This document shows positions 32,801 through 39,676 of a stretch of 40,446 nt of DNA, in pieces (the stretch's first letter is position 1; each line of letters opens with the position of its first letter). Both the position numbers and the translations under genes were made by a program. Origin of the DNA: a virus; the IMG/VR virus record IMGVR_UViG_3300020470_000050, positions 1 to 40,446 of that record, one strand, 5' to 3'. Under the pieces are notes generated by a model. The model was given only the letters and a program-made list of their open reading frames with translations, was not told the origin of the DNA and did no database searches.

Positions 32801-34309
32801 AGAGCAGACTTCTTAATGAAAGAAGAATTAGATCAAGGAAGTCAATTCAGGCAGGCAGTACAAGGAACTCTTAACTTTATTCCAGACGCAGTAAGTAAAG
32901 GTCATGGCAGCGACAATCCTTTTATTGCTAACACCGTAGGTATTGCAATTCCTATAATGAGGACTCCTGCAAACTTAACCAAGTCAGTCATAAGAACACT
33001 TCCTGGGGCTAACAGAGCAGTTGATAGTTTCTGGAGAGATATACACAGTGAAGATCCGTTTACAAAACATAGAGCATTAGGAGAGGCAGGAGTTGCTTAT
33101 ATGACTCTTGCTTTTGGAGTAATGATTGTAAATAGTGGATATGTCGAAGTAACAGGGCCACCTCCTTTAAGTACAGCAAGAAGAAAAGAATTAGCAGATA
33201 AAGGATGGCAAGCGTGGAGTATTCGTTTTAAAAATCCTTGGGCTGGTGATACAGAAGACGAATGGAGTCCTTACTATTCCATAGAAATGTTCGATCAACT
33301 TGCAACTATTTTAGGTGCAGTTGGTGCTTACACAGAGAATTACAAAGGATTAAGAGATGAAGATAGAGCATCTTTATTTGGGGCTGGAATGATTGCTCTT
33401 CGACAGACAGCACAAGAAATAGGAATTGGTCAATTAATTAAAGGGCCAACAAAAAGTCTTACTGATCTGATGGATTTAATTACAGAATTAGGCAGTACAG
33501 AAAGAACAAAAGCAGGTAGCAGACATCCTTTTGAATATTATTTAACTAACAAATTGGCAGGCTACTGGCCTGGTGTTATGGATGAATCTCGTAATGCAGT
33601 TGATCCTTATGTGAAACGTATCAATCCAAGTAAACTTCCTATTCCTTTAAATGTTGTCGAGAATGTTGCTAAGACGATTGCAGCTAAGTCAGCAGGACTT
33701 TCTGATCTAATTCCTAATCGTTTGCATCCTGTTACAGGTGATCCAATCGTTAGTTACCAGACCCCTGGTAATCAAGGAATAGATAAAGATATGCCTTGGT
33801 TAAAGATGCTTAATGCAAATCAACCTTGGGGTGTAACAAAAACAAGATCACTTTCAACTGATCCAGTAGACGAAGAAATGCTACGAGTAAAAGGAAGAGG
33901 GGGTACTTTCCAGATCTGGAGCAGAAGAACTTTTGGTTTACCAGATAGAGTATTAGATCAAAATGAATTAAATAGACTAATAGAAATTGGTACGAAAGAA
34001 ATTAGGATAGATGGACTAACAATGCACGAAGCATTGAAATCTAAACTTACTTCACCTACTTATCAGTCGTTAGATTACGAATCAGTCTCATCTTCAATAT
34101 CAACATCAAGAGGTATTTCTTTAATGAAAACTATCAAACCTTATGTAGACAAGGCTAAAGAAGCTTTCATCATTGAATATGACACAGGAGTAGGTTCACT
34201 TGGATGGGAAATAAAAAATTTCAAATCTGAGAGCGAAAGAAGACAGTATGAGGCAGAATACGGAAAACAATCCAGTATCCAAGACTGGAAGCAATTAGCC
34301 CAAGCCTGA
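26828..34309 (+). CDS. Giant internal virion protein (T7 gp16-type) with putative peptidase module
   Basis: 2493 residues, almost twice T7 gp16 (1318). A hydrophobic segment at about 251-268 (VGDFFGFGIPILLTVAAQ) is followed by a long charged coiled-coil region (about 410-870). A zinc-peptidase-like motif HESFH is at 1158-1162 with Glu1207 in HELQAWAFGAW as possible third ligand. GEGVYFS (1517-1523) and the following ELYG resemble ADP-ribosyltransferase-fold domains. The C-terminal third has a gp16-like membrane segment near 2087-2106 (AYMTLAFGVMIVNSGYV). No lytic transglycosylase motif was found, unlike T7. The gene sits 12 bases after gp15. It probably forms the ejection channel; the enzyme modules are inference. 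Confidence 0.9.
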   Translation: MGQTIIDEETKIESQTWSAPANFELPTKFEDILTDELTDERDTELINNQKDTNLIQEKEQSNYVPPTPGEYLANHPLKPMTDWAGNVLHTAGQRMVQEPWDYLSGDHYWNTRLNPNDTFHNNPFNLSGKKNDPFSVENDPTWIETASGDKYSLTTGRKWTDSYFKNLINFEKLSEEQKNELLNAPGSKLIQHPGLTKVQSKANELTEYNQTVSPELRKGPTGDFGVPENRNLPFINKTWDRKEDLENLEGVVGDFFGFGIPILLTVAAQKRVSAGLLPKGSTLRSIYDAPGKLAQGLIDKGGWSTFAGRTFRGTYEAQVASSIITRALDSKPSGNPNDNNRIRREKAQIEDLLFGAAFGTAGEYLGATKNFIRNAKLPSVPFTKANLANRYNQLTEAIADAIVHSQNFDLAVKQAEEAQRLADGGPVNVKEVVPTERVTGSKPVSERGITVKRIEQKGTQKELDNQVVEANKQVEIADSKLVKSTEQLAEKAENTKTEITAKQDLEEEVRTADQDANYNELTKKQLLAKIKEVYNKLSPEKKKKFLADNGLTDDPFFATDEVAKQTRKGRKKIEPGTPHPTDPNKVRGYNSRWVTKKHFDQVTESKKGGNKIRRQFGLPEERTAFETKLDEANKLIENQRLRDEKGINKIFTEQGIKDFLADLDIEQSKLNKKIGQLGPSIEDATKRGKKAEFIKAVERNQEISRERDLAKKQRKNIKEGNKEAEKTFKQIEAEVEAEVNSMTDAEIRESLRQDNPELAKLIDDLERVDAKIESNLKKWDDLLTRSADDLKFLDEMIDENNKYMDSLDEQIFDPKTTIEDRLKLERMYASADANRQDLKLEKKYQAEHLTNEIGTKPETVESPLTERPLFDFDIKGAKPRWRQMSIEFESDIDRAIYIVTKRQKGSGPAKSRPLYIEQANKDASRANHKYLAFLYENGFEDKDILKHAPKIYNKLADNYSANSVYELKDTGAWKDGSDFDFEIDESEFYNPERKLGDIIKDVDDKLTDEYKARTSPKDPGDAFDPNNFIDDEIIFEAPKLPILPKKGIKGKAYEPILKSRTNAILNRALEEGISPAGWNKILDDMQRISGLSDTNFKIMPKASRGPISARAAANYGIEPGTIVTRRGGYDPRKDLIIMSMMVDGEYLEFSRGLQTAWHESFHRLQHRFLSKAEKEMLKKAAPKLREIVKDGFPEVSGDFINKLKDHELQAWAFGAWSNKNIRSKYGRDTTWSQPFKKIREILESVIAVLRSEHKTWDSLFEGARKGEIAQRQALEVQANARRMSYEIDPDELVSGMGKYQEGIENGDITLDTAMESETRRLISRSGQTDFVSRDNTALIAMNATMEDAIRGAFGSREEVTNMPAYKLRQVWDKASKQVEADGFDPAKTIELYEYARKNDIQAMDDIYAAAGILYHRDLNLKLMAEAAVGFNGADTDKGAALFGKKLLARMEDQIKLDIAWTSVTRKTGQILRLAATPHEEVLASSLASGVELKMTTSKEAATAATSGGFVPQQGLIGEGVYFSTSSTPGPIGSVELYGTTPEDILILDLVSTNKRITDLINELGLGVTKKTKDGIQLTPQQQEGIKGWAAEQGYGGIRYGTDFTLNPKTGDQVVVFDVNTANRMIDSDAAVPPPKKETPSIRTLLQTALQKTEEVLGKKLPRKVRKSIESGNLTPEAKKILDTLAAITYSIKDDAGAKRAMSDLIERVPDGKLDSSTWANLYRNSIFLRMRTWMKVLFGSGYRAATLPITQIVGEFGDQLNMSDAQIKLSQRRQHLNLMIYPQYIRNIPYGLRMMVAAMKHNEVFVNLGRRKYENLSTRSFKERQDQLEFDFEAKTRLTEQPPEGHFMLDEHANPVAHGIWQIASTLSGRALGGFDTFMAGVTGPSTEWARIMEMELFNADVKGFEPGSSKAWDWAANRTDEILKSHFQDIDLANGDIIKNGRLTGKHAKKAMDWVNFTDSVKVKQEEISYEYAVRQAREEGITDPLKIVERADFLMKEELDQGSQFRQAVQGTLNFIPDAVSKGHGSDNPFIANTVGIAIPIMRTPANLTKSVIRTLPGANRAVDSFWRDIHSEDPFTKHRALGEAGVAYMTLAFGVMIVNSGYVEVTGPPPLSTARRKELADKGWQAWSIRFKNPWAGDTEDEWSPYYSIEMFDQLATILGAVGAYTENYKGLRDEDRASLFGAGMIALRQTAQEIGIGQLIKGPTKSLTDLMDLITELGSTERTKAGSRHPFEYYLTNKLAGYWPGVMDESRNAVDPYVKRINPSKLPIPLNVVENVAKTIAAKSAGLSDLIPNRLHPVTGDPIVSYQTPGNQGIDKDMPWLKMLNANQPWGVTKTRSLSTDPVDEEMLRVKGRGGTFQIWSRRTFGLPDRVLDQNELNRLIEIGTKEIRIDGLTMHEALKSKLTSPTYQSLDYESVSSSISTSRGISLMKTIKPYVDKAKEAFIIEYDTGVGSLGWEIKNFKSESERRQYEAEYGKQSSIQDWKQLAQA

Positions 34310-34317
34310 ACTAAGCC

Positions 34318-37300
34318 ATGAGTTACACAGCATCGTACATAGTAAATTCTTCGTCAGCACAGGGTACTACTGACTTTCAGTTCACCTTCCCTTATATCAA
34401 AGAAGAACATATTGAGGTCTACCTTAATTACAGCAAGATCACTCAAGGTTCAGGATCTAACCAATATCAAGTAATAACTAACGTATCTCCTAAACTTATA
34501 CGACTTAATACAGGTATAGCGTCAGCAAATCTAAGAGTAGAAGTAAGAAGAAACTCATCATTAGGAACTCCTCTTGTCGATTATGCAGATGGTTCAACCC
34601 TTACTGCTAATGACTTAGATACAAGTTCTCTGCAAAGTTTATATATAGACCAAGAGCTAAAAGATAATCAAAGCAGAACAGTTGTTGTTGATGAAACCAC
34701 AGGACTACCTGAGCTTAACAATCAAAAGCTAACCAATGTAGCTGACCCAACAGCAGCACAAGATGCAGCAACTAAAAACTATGTAGATACAAACGATGCT
34801 TTAAAGGTTAATAAAGCAGGAGACACCATGTCAGGTGCACTGGCGATGGGGACTAATAAAGTAACAGGAGTAGGCGACCCAACAGCAGCACAAGACGTAG
34901 TAACAAAAGCATACTTAGAACGCACTGGTAGTATTACTTCTACTCAAATCTTAGACGGAACAATCGTTAATGCTGATATAAATGCAAGTGCTGCAATTTC
35001 AGGGAGCAAAGTACAATTAGCTTCTGGATCTGGCCCAGGTGCTTTATCTACAAGTGATTTTGTCAAGCTAAGTAATATAGAAACAGCAGCTACAGCAGAT
35101 CAAACTGATGCAGAAATTAGAACCGCTGTGGGTAATGCCACCGATTCCAACGTATTTACTGATGCACTAAAAAATAAATTAGATGGCATCGATACAGGAG
35201 CCAAGGACGATCAAACTGCTGCTGAGATAAGAACATTAGTTGAAAATGCTACTGACTCAAATGTATTTACTGATGATGATCACACTAAGTTAAATGGTAT
35301 AGAAACTGCTGCAACAGCAGATCAAACCGATGCTGAGATTAGAGCAGCAGTAGAAAACGCAACAGATTCAAACGTCTTCACAGATGCTGATCACAGCAAA
35401 CTTAACGGAATAGAGACAGCAGCTACAGCAGATCAAACAGCAAGCGAGATCAAAACATTACTTCAATCTGACAAACTAACTAGCTCTGAAATAGCAACAG
35501 GGGCATTAGACGGAAGGTATTACACAGAAACAGAAGTAGACGCTAATTTCTATAAATTAGGAAGTGTTGGTGAAATTCAATCTGGTGAAACTTGGTCTGC
35601 TGCTGATAATAAGATTGCAACAACAGCAGCTATAGATGCTCGGATCACTGATCTTGTCGATGATGTAGGTGGTTTTGTTCCAATAGCAAATGAAACATCA
35701 TTCCCTACTGCAAACCCAGATATAAATAATGGTGCTGGTACTTTAGTTAGCATCAAAGAATTTGCTTCTTCTCATACTCCCTCTGGTGGAAGCGTTACTA
35801 TTGCAAACGGAGCAGGCAGTGGAAACACCGTAACGATCACAGGATGCGGATCAACAGTACTAGCTGCTGGTTTTGGTGGAATTGTCGAAACAACATCTAC
35901 TCTTCATACTTATACATTCCATCGTTTATCTCCTAAAGCAACTGAAATAACAACTGTTGCTGGCTCAATATCTAATATCAATACTGTTGGCGGGTCTATA
36001 ACTAATGTAAATACGGTAGCTGGTAATAATTCCAATATTACAACTGTTGCTGGTGTGTCTAGCAATGTTACAACTGTCGCTGGAATATCAGCCAACGTCA
36101 CAACTGTTGCTGGAATAGCAGCAAATATTACAACTGTTGCTGGTGTATCTAGCGACGTAACAGCAGTAGCAGGTAAAGCAACTGAAGTAGGAAGACTAGG
36201 TACTGCTGACGCTGTTGCTGACTTAAATACGCTAGGAACTACAGCAATAGTTAGCGACTTAGATACATGTGCAACCAATATTTCTAATATAAATACTGTC
36301 GGAGGTTCAATCTCTAACGTAAATACTGTTGCTTCAAACATGAGCACAGTTAACGATTTTGCTGACAGGTATCGTGTTGCTAGTAGTGCTCCAAGCAGTA
36401 ATAACGATGAAGGAGATCTTTATTTCGATACGACTTCAAATGAATTAAGAGTTTATAACGGATCAACTTGGCAAGGTGGAGTCACAGCGACAGGGAACTT
36501 AGCAGGACTAGGTGCTAACACCTTTACAGGAGTACAAACATTTGTTTCTACTCAGACCTTTGACGGAAGAGATGTATCTGCTGACGGAACAAAACTAGAT
36601 GGTATTGAAGCTAATGCGACTGCTGATCAAACAGCAGCAGAAATTAGAACACTTGTAGATAATGCTAGTGATTGCAATGTTTTTACTGACGCAAATAATA
36701 CGAAATTAAATGGTATTGAGACTGGTGCAACTGCTGATCAGACTGACGCAGAAATTAGAACAGCAGTAGAAAACGCAACAGATTCAAATGTCTTTACCGA
36801 TGCTGATCATACTAAGTTAAACGGTATTGAAGCGGGTGCAACTGCTGATCAGACTGCTACAGAGATAAGAGCAGCAGTGGAGGCTGGAGATCTTAGCTCT
36901 CTATCTGTTGATGGTGATGTCACATTCGCTGGAGATTCTAATAAGGACATGGTATGGGACAAGTCAGATGGTGCTCTTGAATTAGCTACTGGTGCAAACA
37001 TCACTCTTGCAGATTCAAATATTATCCGATTTGTAAATGGATCTTCAGGGACTAGCGGTGGAAATGAAGGAATTATGTTTGGAGCCTCTGGATCAGAACT
37101 ATTAAAAATATTTAACTGGGGTTCTACAGGATCTAGTGCTAAATCTCGTTTTGAAAGTGGTACTGCACAAGGATTTGAATTTAAAGGTGCAGCTTTTAAT
37201 GTCAGAAACAATGTCCCAAATGACATTATTTATTCTGATGGAGCTTATGTAAAACTTTATTTTAGCGATGGAACAAACTCAGCAGAAAAACTTGCAACAA

Positions 37301-37662
37301 GCAGTGCAGGTGTAAGTGTAACAGGCACTTGTACTGCAACTACATTCAGCGGATCAGGTGCAAGTTTGACAAGCTTACCTGCTGGTCAATTGACTGGCAC
37401 AGTTGCTGATGCAAGATTATCTACCGTATCCTCATCAAAATTAAGTGGTGCTTTGCCTGCACTTGATGGTTCTGCCCTAACTGGAATACAGGCAGGAGCA
37501 ACAGGAGGAGGAAACGATGCTATCTTCCATGAGAACGAACATACAGTCACAACAAACTACACAATCAGTTCTGGTAAAAATGCTGTATCAGCGGGTGATA
37601 TATCAATCAACAATAATATTTCAGTTACAGTCCCTGCAAACAGATCATGGGTAGTGCTTTAA
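34318..37662 (+). CDS. Tail fibre protein (T7 gp17-type N-terminus)
   Basis: 1114 residues. The N-terminal domain (SYTASYIVNSSSAQGTTDFQ, FTFPYIKEEHIEVYLN, and LTANDLDTSSLQSLYIDQEL) is that of T7 gp17 and anchors the fibre to the tail. The shaft has two arrays of a 37-residue repeat (see repeats) and a TTVAG run, plus a GDLYFDTTSNELRVYNGSTW motif near 700. The last ~100 residues may be a tip domain. It binds the host surface. Next comes a 40-base gap and two smaller fibre-like genes. Confidence 0.9.
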   Translation: MSYTASYIVNSSSAQGTTDFQFTFPYIKEEHIEVYLNYSKITQGSGSNQYQVITNVSPKLIRLNTGIASANLRVEVRRNSSLGTPLVDYADGSTLTANDLDTSSLQSLYIDQELKDNQSRTVVVDETTGLPELNNQKLTNVADPTAAQDAATKNYVDTNDALKVNKAGDTMSGALAMGTNKVTGVGDPTAAQDVVTKAYLERTGSITSTQILDGTIVNADINASAAISGSKVQLASGSGPGALSTSDFVKLSNIETAATADQTDAEIRTAVGNATDSNVFTDALKNKLDGIDTGAKDDQTAAEIRTLVENATDSNVFTDDDHTKLNGIETAATADQTDAEIRAAVENATDSNVFTDADHSKLNGIETAATADQTASEIKTLLQSDKLTSSEIATGALDGRYYTETEVDANFYKLGSVGEIQSGETWSAADNKIATTAAIDARITDLVDDVGGFVPIANETSFPTANPDINNGAGTLVSIKEFASSHTPSGGSVTIANGAGSGNTVTITGCGSTVLAAGFGGIVETTSTLHTYTFHRLSPKATEITTVAGSISNINTVGGSITNVNTVAGNNSNITTVAGVSSNVTTVAGISANVTTVAGIAANITTVAGVSSDVTAVAGKATEVGRLGTADAVADLNTLGTTAIVSDLDTCATNISNINTVGGSISNVNTVASNMSTVNDFADRYRVASSAPSSNNDEGDLYFDTTSNELRVYNGSTWQGGVTATGNLAGLGANTFTGVQTFVSTQTFDGRDVSADGTKLDGIEANATADQTAAEIRTLVDNASDCNVFTDANNTKLNGIETGATADQTDAEIRTAVENATDSNVFTDADHTKLNGIEAGATADQTATEIRAAVEAGDLSSLSVDGDVTFAGDSNKDMVWDKSDGALELATGANITLADSNIIRFVNGSSGTSGGNEGIMFGASGSELLKIFNWGSTGSSAKSRFESGTAQGFEFKGAAFNVRNNVPNDIIYSDGAYVKLYFSDGTNSAEKLATSSAGVSVTGTCTATTFSGSGASLTSLPAGQLTGTVADARLSTVSSSKLSGALPALDGSALTGIQAGATGGGNDAIFHENEHTVTTNYTISSGKNAVSAGDISINNNISVTVPANRSWVVL
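35098..35450 (+). repeat. Tail fibre 37-residue repeats, array 1
   Basis: Units start with a GATCAA codon pair (Asp-Gln) at 35098, 35209, 35320 and 35431, exactly 111 bp apart. Each encodes DQTxAEIRxxVENATDSNVF... KLNGIETAATA. The fourth unit diverges after its first residues. The shaft likely repeats a triple-helix or beta unit. Confidence 0.9.
35947..36174 (+). repeat. Tail fibre TTVAG decapeptide repeats
   Basis: About eight imperfect copies of a roughly ten-residue unit (NITTVAGVSS, NVTTVAGISA and similar), in frame within the tail fibre gene. Such Val/Asn ladders are common in cyanophage fibre shafts. The antisense frame across it is a composition artefact. Confidence 0.85.
36625..36900 (+). 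repeat. Tail fibre 37-residue repeats, array 2
   Basis: Units begin at 36625, 36736 and 36847, again 111 bp apart, and match array 1 (for example TDAEIRTAVENATDSNVFTD). The two arrays are separated by about 1.2 kb of shaft. The same unit in two places points to past duplication and possible recombination. Confidence 0.9.
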
Positions 37663-37702
37663 GCTATAACTAAGCTAAACTACCAACAAAACAGATCATG
37701 TC

Positions 37703-38227
37703 ATGGCTTACGGAAATTTAAAAGTAAATAATCTGGTCTATGACACAGGATCAGGTGATGTTACTAGGGCTGTTAATTCATTAGCCCCAACTGCTTCACC
37801 TACCTTTACAGGTGGTGCTGACTTCAACGGAATTCTAACAGAAAACGTAGTCATAACAGCAGGTAAGTTATCAGACAACACAACAATAAACGTAGAAAAC
37901 GGCAATGTCTTTTTATTTAAGACAACAGAAACAACGACTTGTACTCCTAACCTTAGATATAACTCTTCAAATACTCTTTCTTCAAAGATGAGTGTTGGAG
38001 ATTGTGTCACGGTCACAATTATTACAACTGCTGCTGCTGCTGGTTATTCAGCCCACATAACTATTGACGGTGATGCTATTACAGAAAACTGGGTAGGTGG
38101 TGCTGCTCCCTCTGGTGGAGGAAGTTCTGGTAAAGATATTTATTCTTTCACAATTATAAAAATAGCTAGTACTGGAACTGGTAATAATGATTTTACTGTT
38201 ATCGGAAACCTTATCCAGACTTCGTAA
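37703..38227 (+). CDS. Tail fibre-like / adhesin-associated protein
   Basis: 174 residues. The start MAYGNLKVNNLVYDTGSGDV and PTFTGGADF are motifs of cyanophage fibre or fibre-assembly proteins; the C-terminal half (YSFTIIKIASTGTGNNDFTVIGNLIQTS) is beta-rich. It follows the tail fibre and precedes the glycine-rich adhesin without gap (stop then ATG). A distal fibre segment is likely. Confidence 0.75.
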   Translation: MAYGNLKVNNLVYDTGSGDVTRAVNSLAPTASPTFTGGADFNGILTENVVITAGKLSDNTTINVENGNVFLFKTTETTTCTPNLRYNSSNTLSSKMSVGDCVTVTIITTAAAAGYSAHITIDGDAITENWVGGAAPSGGGSSGKDIYSFTIIKIASTGTGNNDFTVIGNLIQTS

Positions 38228-39109
38228 ATGAAAGATCAACATAAAAAAGAAGCTCCTCTTACTGGTCTTGTTGGCGGTGGCGGTGGCCCTGTTGGTAACT
38301 GTAATTTTTATTCACCCCCACCTTCAGGACAAACAACTATTACTGCTCATGGATCGGGCACATGGACTGCACCAGAAGGAGTAACTTCTGTCTCAGTTGT
38401 TTGTGTAGGTGGTGGTGGTACTGGTGACTACGCAGGTGGAGGTGGCGGTGGCTTGGGATACAAAAACAATATCTCAGTCACACCTGGTCAAAGTTATAAC
38501 CTTTATGTAGCTAACTCCAACTCAAGCAGCAACAACGCAGGACAAGATACTTGGTTCATACAGCAAAACAGTAATTCATACTGCACTGGAAAAGGTGGCG
38601 GTGCTGGTCATGGTGGTACTGGTGGTGGTGGAACAGGTGGCGGCTATTACGGAGATGGAGGCGGTAATGGCGGTAATGGCGGTACTAATGGTCATAACGC
38701 AACTGGTTCTGGTGGTGGTGGAGCAGGTGGATATTCAGGTAATGGTGGAAATGGTGGTAATGCTGGTTGTTGCTGGAGTTTCAATGCTGGTAGTGATGGA
38801 TCAGGTGGCGGTGGCGGTGGCGGTGGCGGTGGCTGGACTCAAAGTATTGGAGGAGGAGGAGGAGTTGGTCTTAACGGACAAGGCTCAAACGGATCTGGTG
38901 GTGCTGGTGCGGCTGCCCCTGGTGGTTTTGGAGTAGGTGGAGCAGGTGGATCAGGTGGTAATCAAGGGCAAAGTGGTAACGGCACTGGTGGCGATGGTGA
39001 TTATGGTGGTTCTGGTCGAGGAGCTAGTTCAGCAGGTCAGGGTGGTATAAGAATTATTTGGCCTGGAACAGGAAGACAATTCCCATCCACTAGAACTGCG
39101 GATGAATAA
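38228..39109 (+). CDS. Glycine-rich tail adhesin
   Basis: 293 residues, with runs of Gly and repeated GGxGGxGG and GNGGNGG blocks from about residue 65 to 275, including ten successive Gly codons near 38808-38839. The start is ordered (GTWTAPEGVTSVSVVCVGGG) and the end RIIWPGTGRQFPSTRTADE is non-glycine. Gly-rich adhesins such as gp38 of some T-even phages form polyglycine II sandwiches that bind receptors; this protein has the same look and place. The overlapping frame across 38595-38936 is an artefact of the GGT/GGN codons. Confidence 0.85.
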   Translation: MKDQHKKEAPLTGLVGGGGGPVGNCNFYSPPPSGQTTITAHGSGTWTAPEGVTSVSVVCVGGGGTGDYAGGGGGGLGYKNNISVTPGQSYNLYVANSNSSSNNAGQDTWFIQQNSNSYCTGKGGGAGHGGTGGGGTGGGYYGDGGGNGGNGGTNGHNATGSGGGGAGGYSGNGGNGGNAGCCWSFNAGSDGSGGGGGGGGGGWTQSIGGGGGVGLNGQGSNGSGGAGAAAPGGFGVGGAGGSGGNQGQSGNGTGGDGDYGGSGRGASSAGQGGIRIIWPGTGRQFPSTRTADE

Positions 39110-39156
39110 TGATTAGTATTATAAAAAACAACTAAGTACAACTATTTCTTAAAACA

Positions 39157-39477
39157 ATGGCTATTGAATGGACTATTTTCGGATTAGAAAGAAAACCTAC
39201 TGAAGGAAGTCTTTCTGACGTATGCACAAAAGCTCATTGGGCTGCTATTGACAGAGACAGCGGAAAAATTAGCTACAAATTCGGAGAAACAACTTTAAAT
39301 GCTCCTGACAGTTCTTCTTTCGTAGCTTTTAATTCATTAACAAATGATACTGTTTCTAGTTGGGTTAAAACTTTACTAGGAACTACTGAAGTTAATTCAA
39401 TAGAAAATGGATTAACAACTAAAACGACTAATCAGAAAGATTCATCTATAGTTGAAGAAATACCTTGGGCTGGATAA
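39157..39477 (+). CDS. Small phage protein, conserved in marine phages
   Basis: 106 residues, MAIEWTIFGLERKPTEGSLSD start and acidic C-terminus ending in SIVEEIPWAG. It resembles a small protein I recall from marine cyanophage genomes near tail genes. It is preceded by a 47-base gap with an A/T-rich sequence (see finding). Not catalytic; possibly a virion or assembly protein. Confidence 0.75.
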   Translation: MAIEWTIFGLERKPTEGSLSDVCTKAHWAAIDRDSGKISYKFGETTLNAPDSSSFVAFNSLTNDTVSSWVKTLLGTTEVNSIENGLTTKTTNQKDSSIVEEIPWAG

Positions 39478-39479
39478 AT

Positions 39480-39674
39480 ATGAAAGTAATCGCAATCACT
39501 TCTCTCGCTCTTAACGTATTAGTTATCGGCACAGGTGCAGGTCTTTACTTTAATAGAGGAAAGATCATTGACATGGCACTAGATAAAGTAAAAGGTGAAA
39601 TCCCTTCATTGGTAAAAGGATCAATCCCTTCCCTTCCAAATAAAACAGGATTACCTAGTATGCCTCGTTTCTAA
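39480..39674 (+). CDS. Small membrane protein
   Basis: 64 residues, starting two bases after the previous stop. Residues 5-23 form one membrane segment (AITSLALNVLVIGTGAGLYF). A short helix (IIDMALDKVKGEIP) and a Ser/Pro-rich end follow (SIPSLPNKTGLPSMPRF). Like a small cyanophage protein I recall. It precedes the terminal gene, to which it may be coupled. Confidence 0.75.
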   Translation: MKVIAITSLALNVLVIGTGAGLYFNRGKIIDMALDKVKGEIPSLVKGSIPSLPNKTGLPSMPRF

Positions 39675-39676
39675 GT

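Noticed and set aside
35910-36347. 145-residue antisense frame rich in ATVV
   Set aside because: A reflection of the TTVAG repeats in the tail fibre.
38595-38936. 113-residue Val/Met-rich frame
   Set aside because: Produced by GGT/GGN glycine codons read out of frame; no start site, low complexity.
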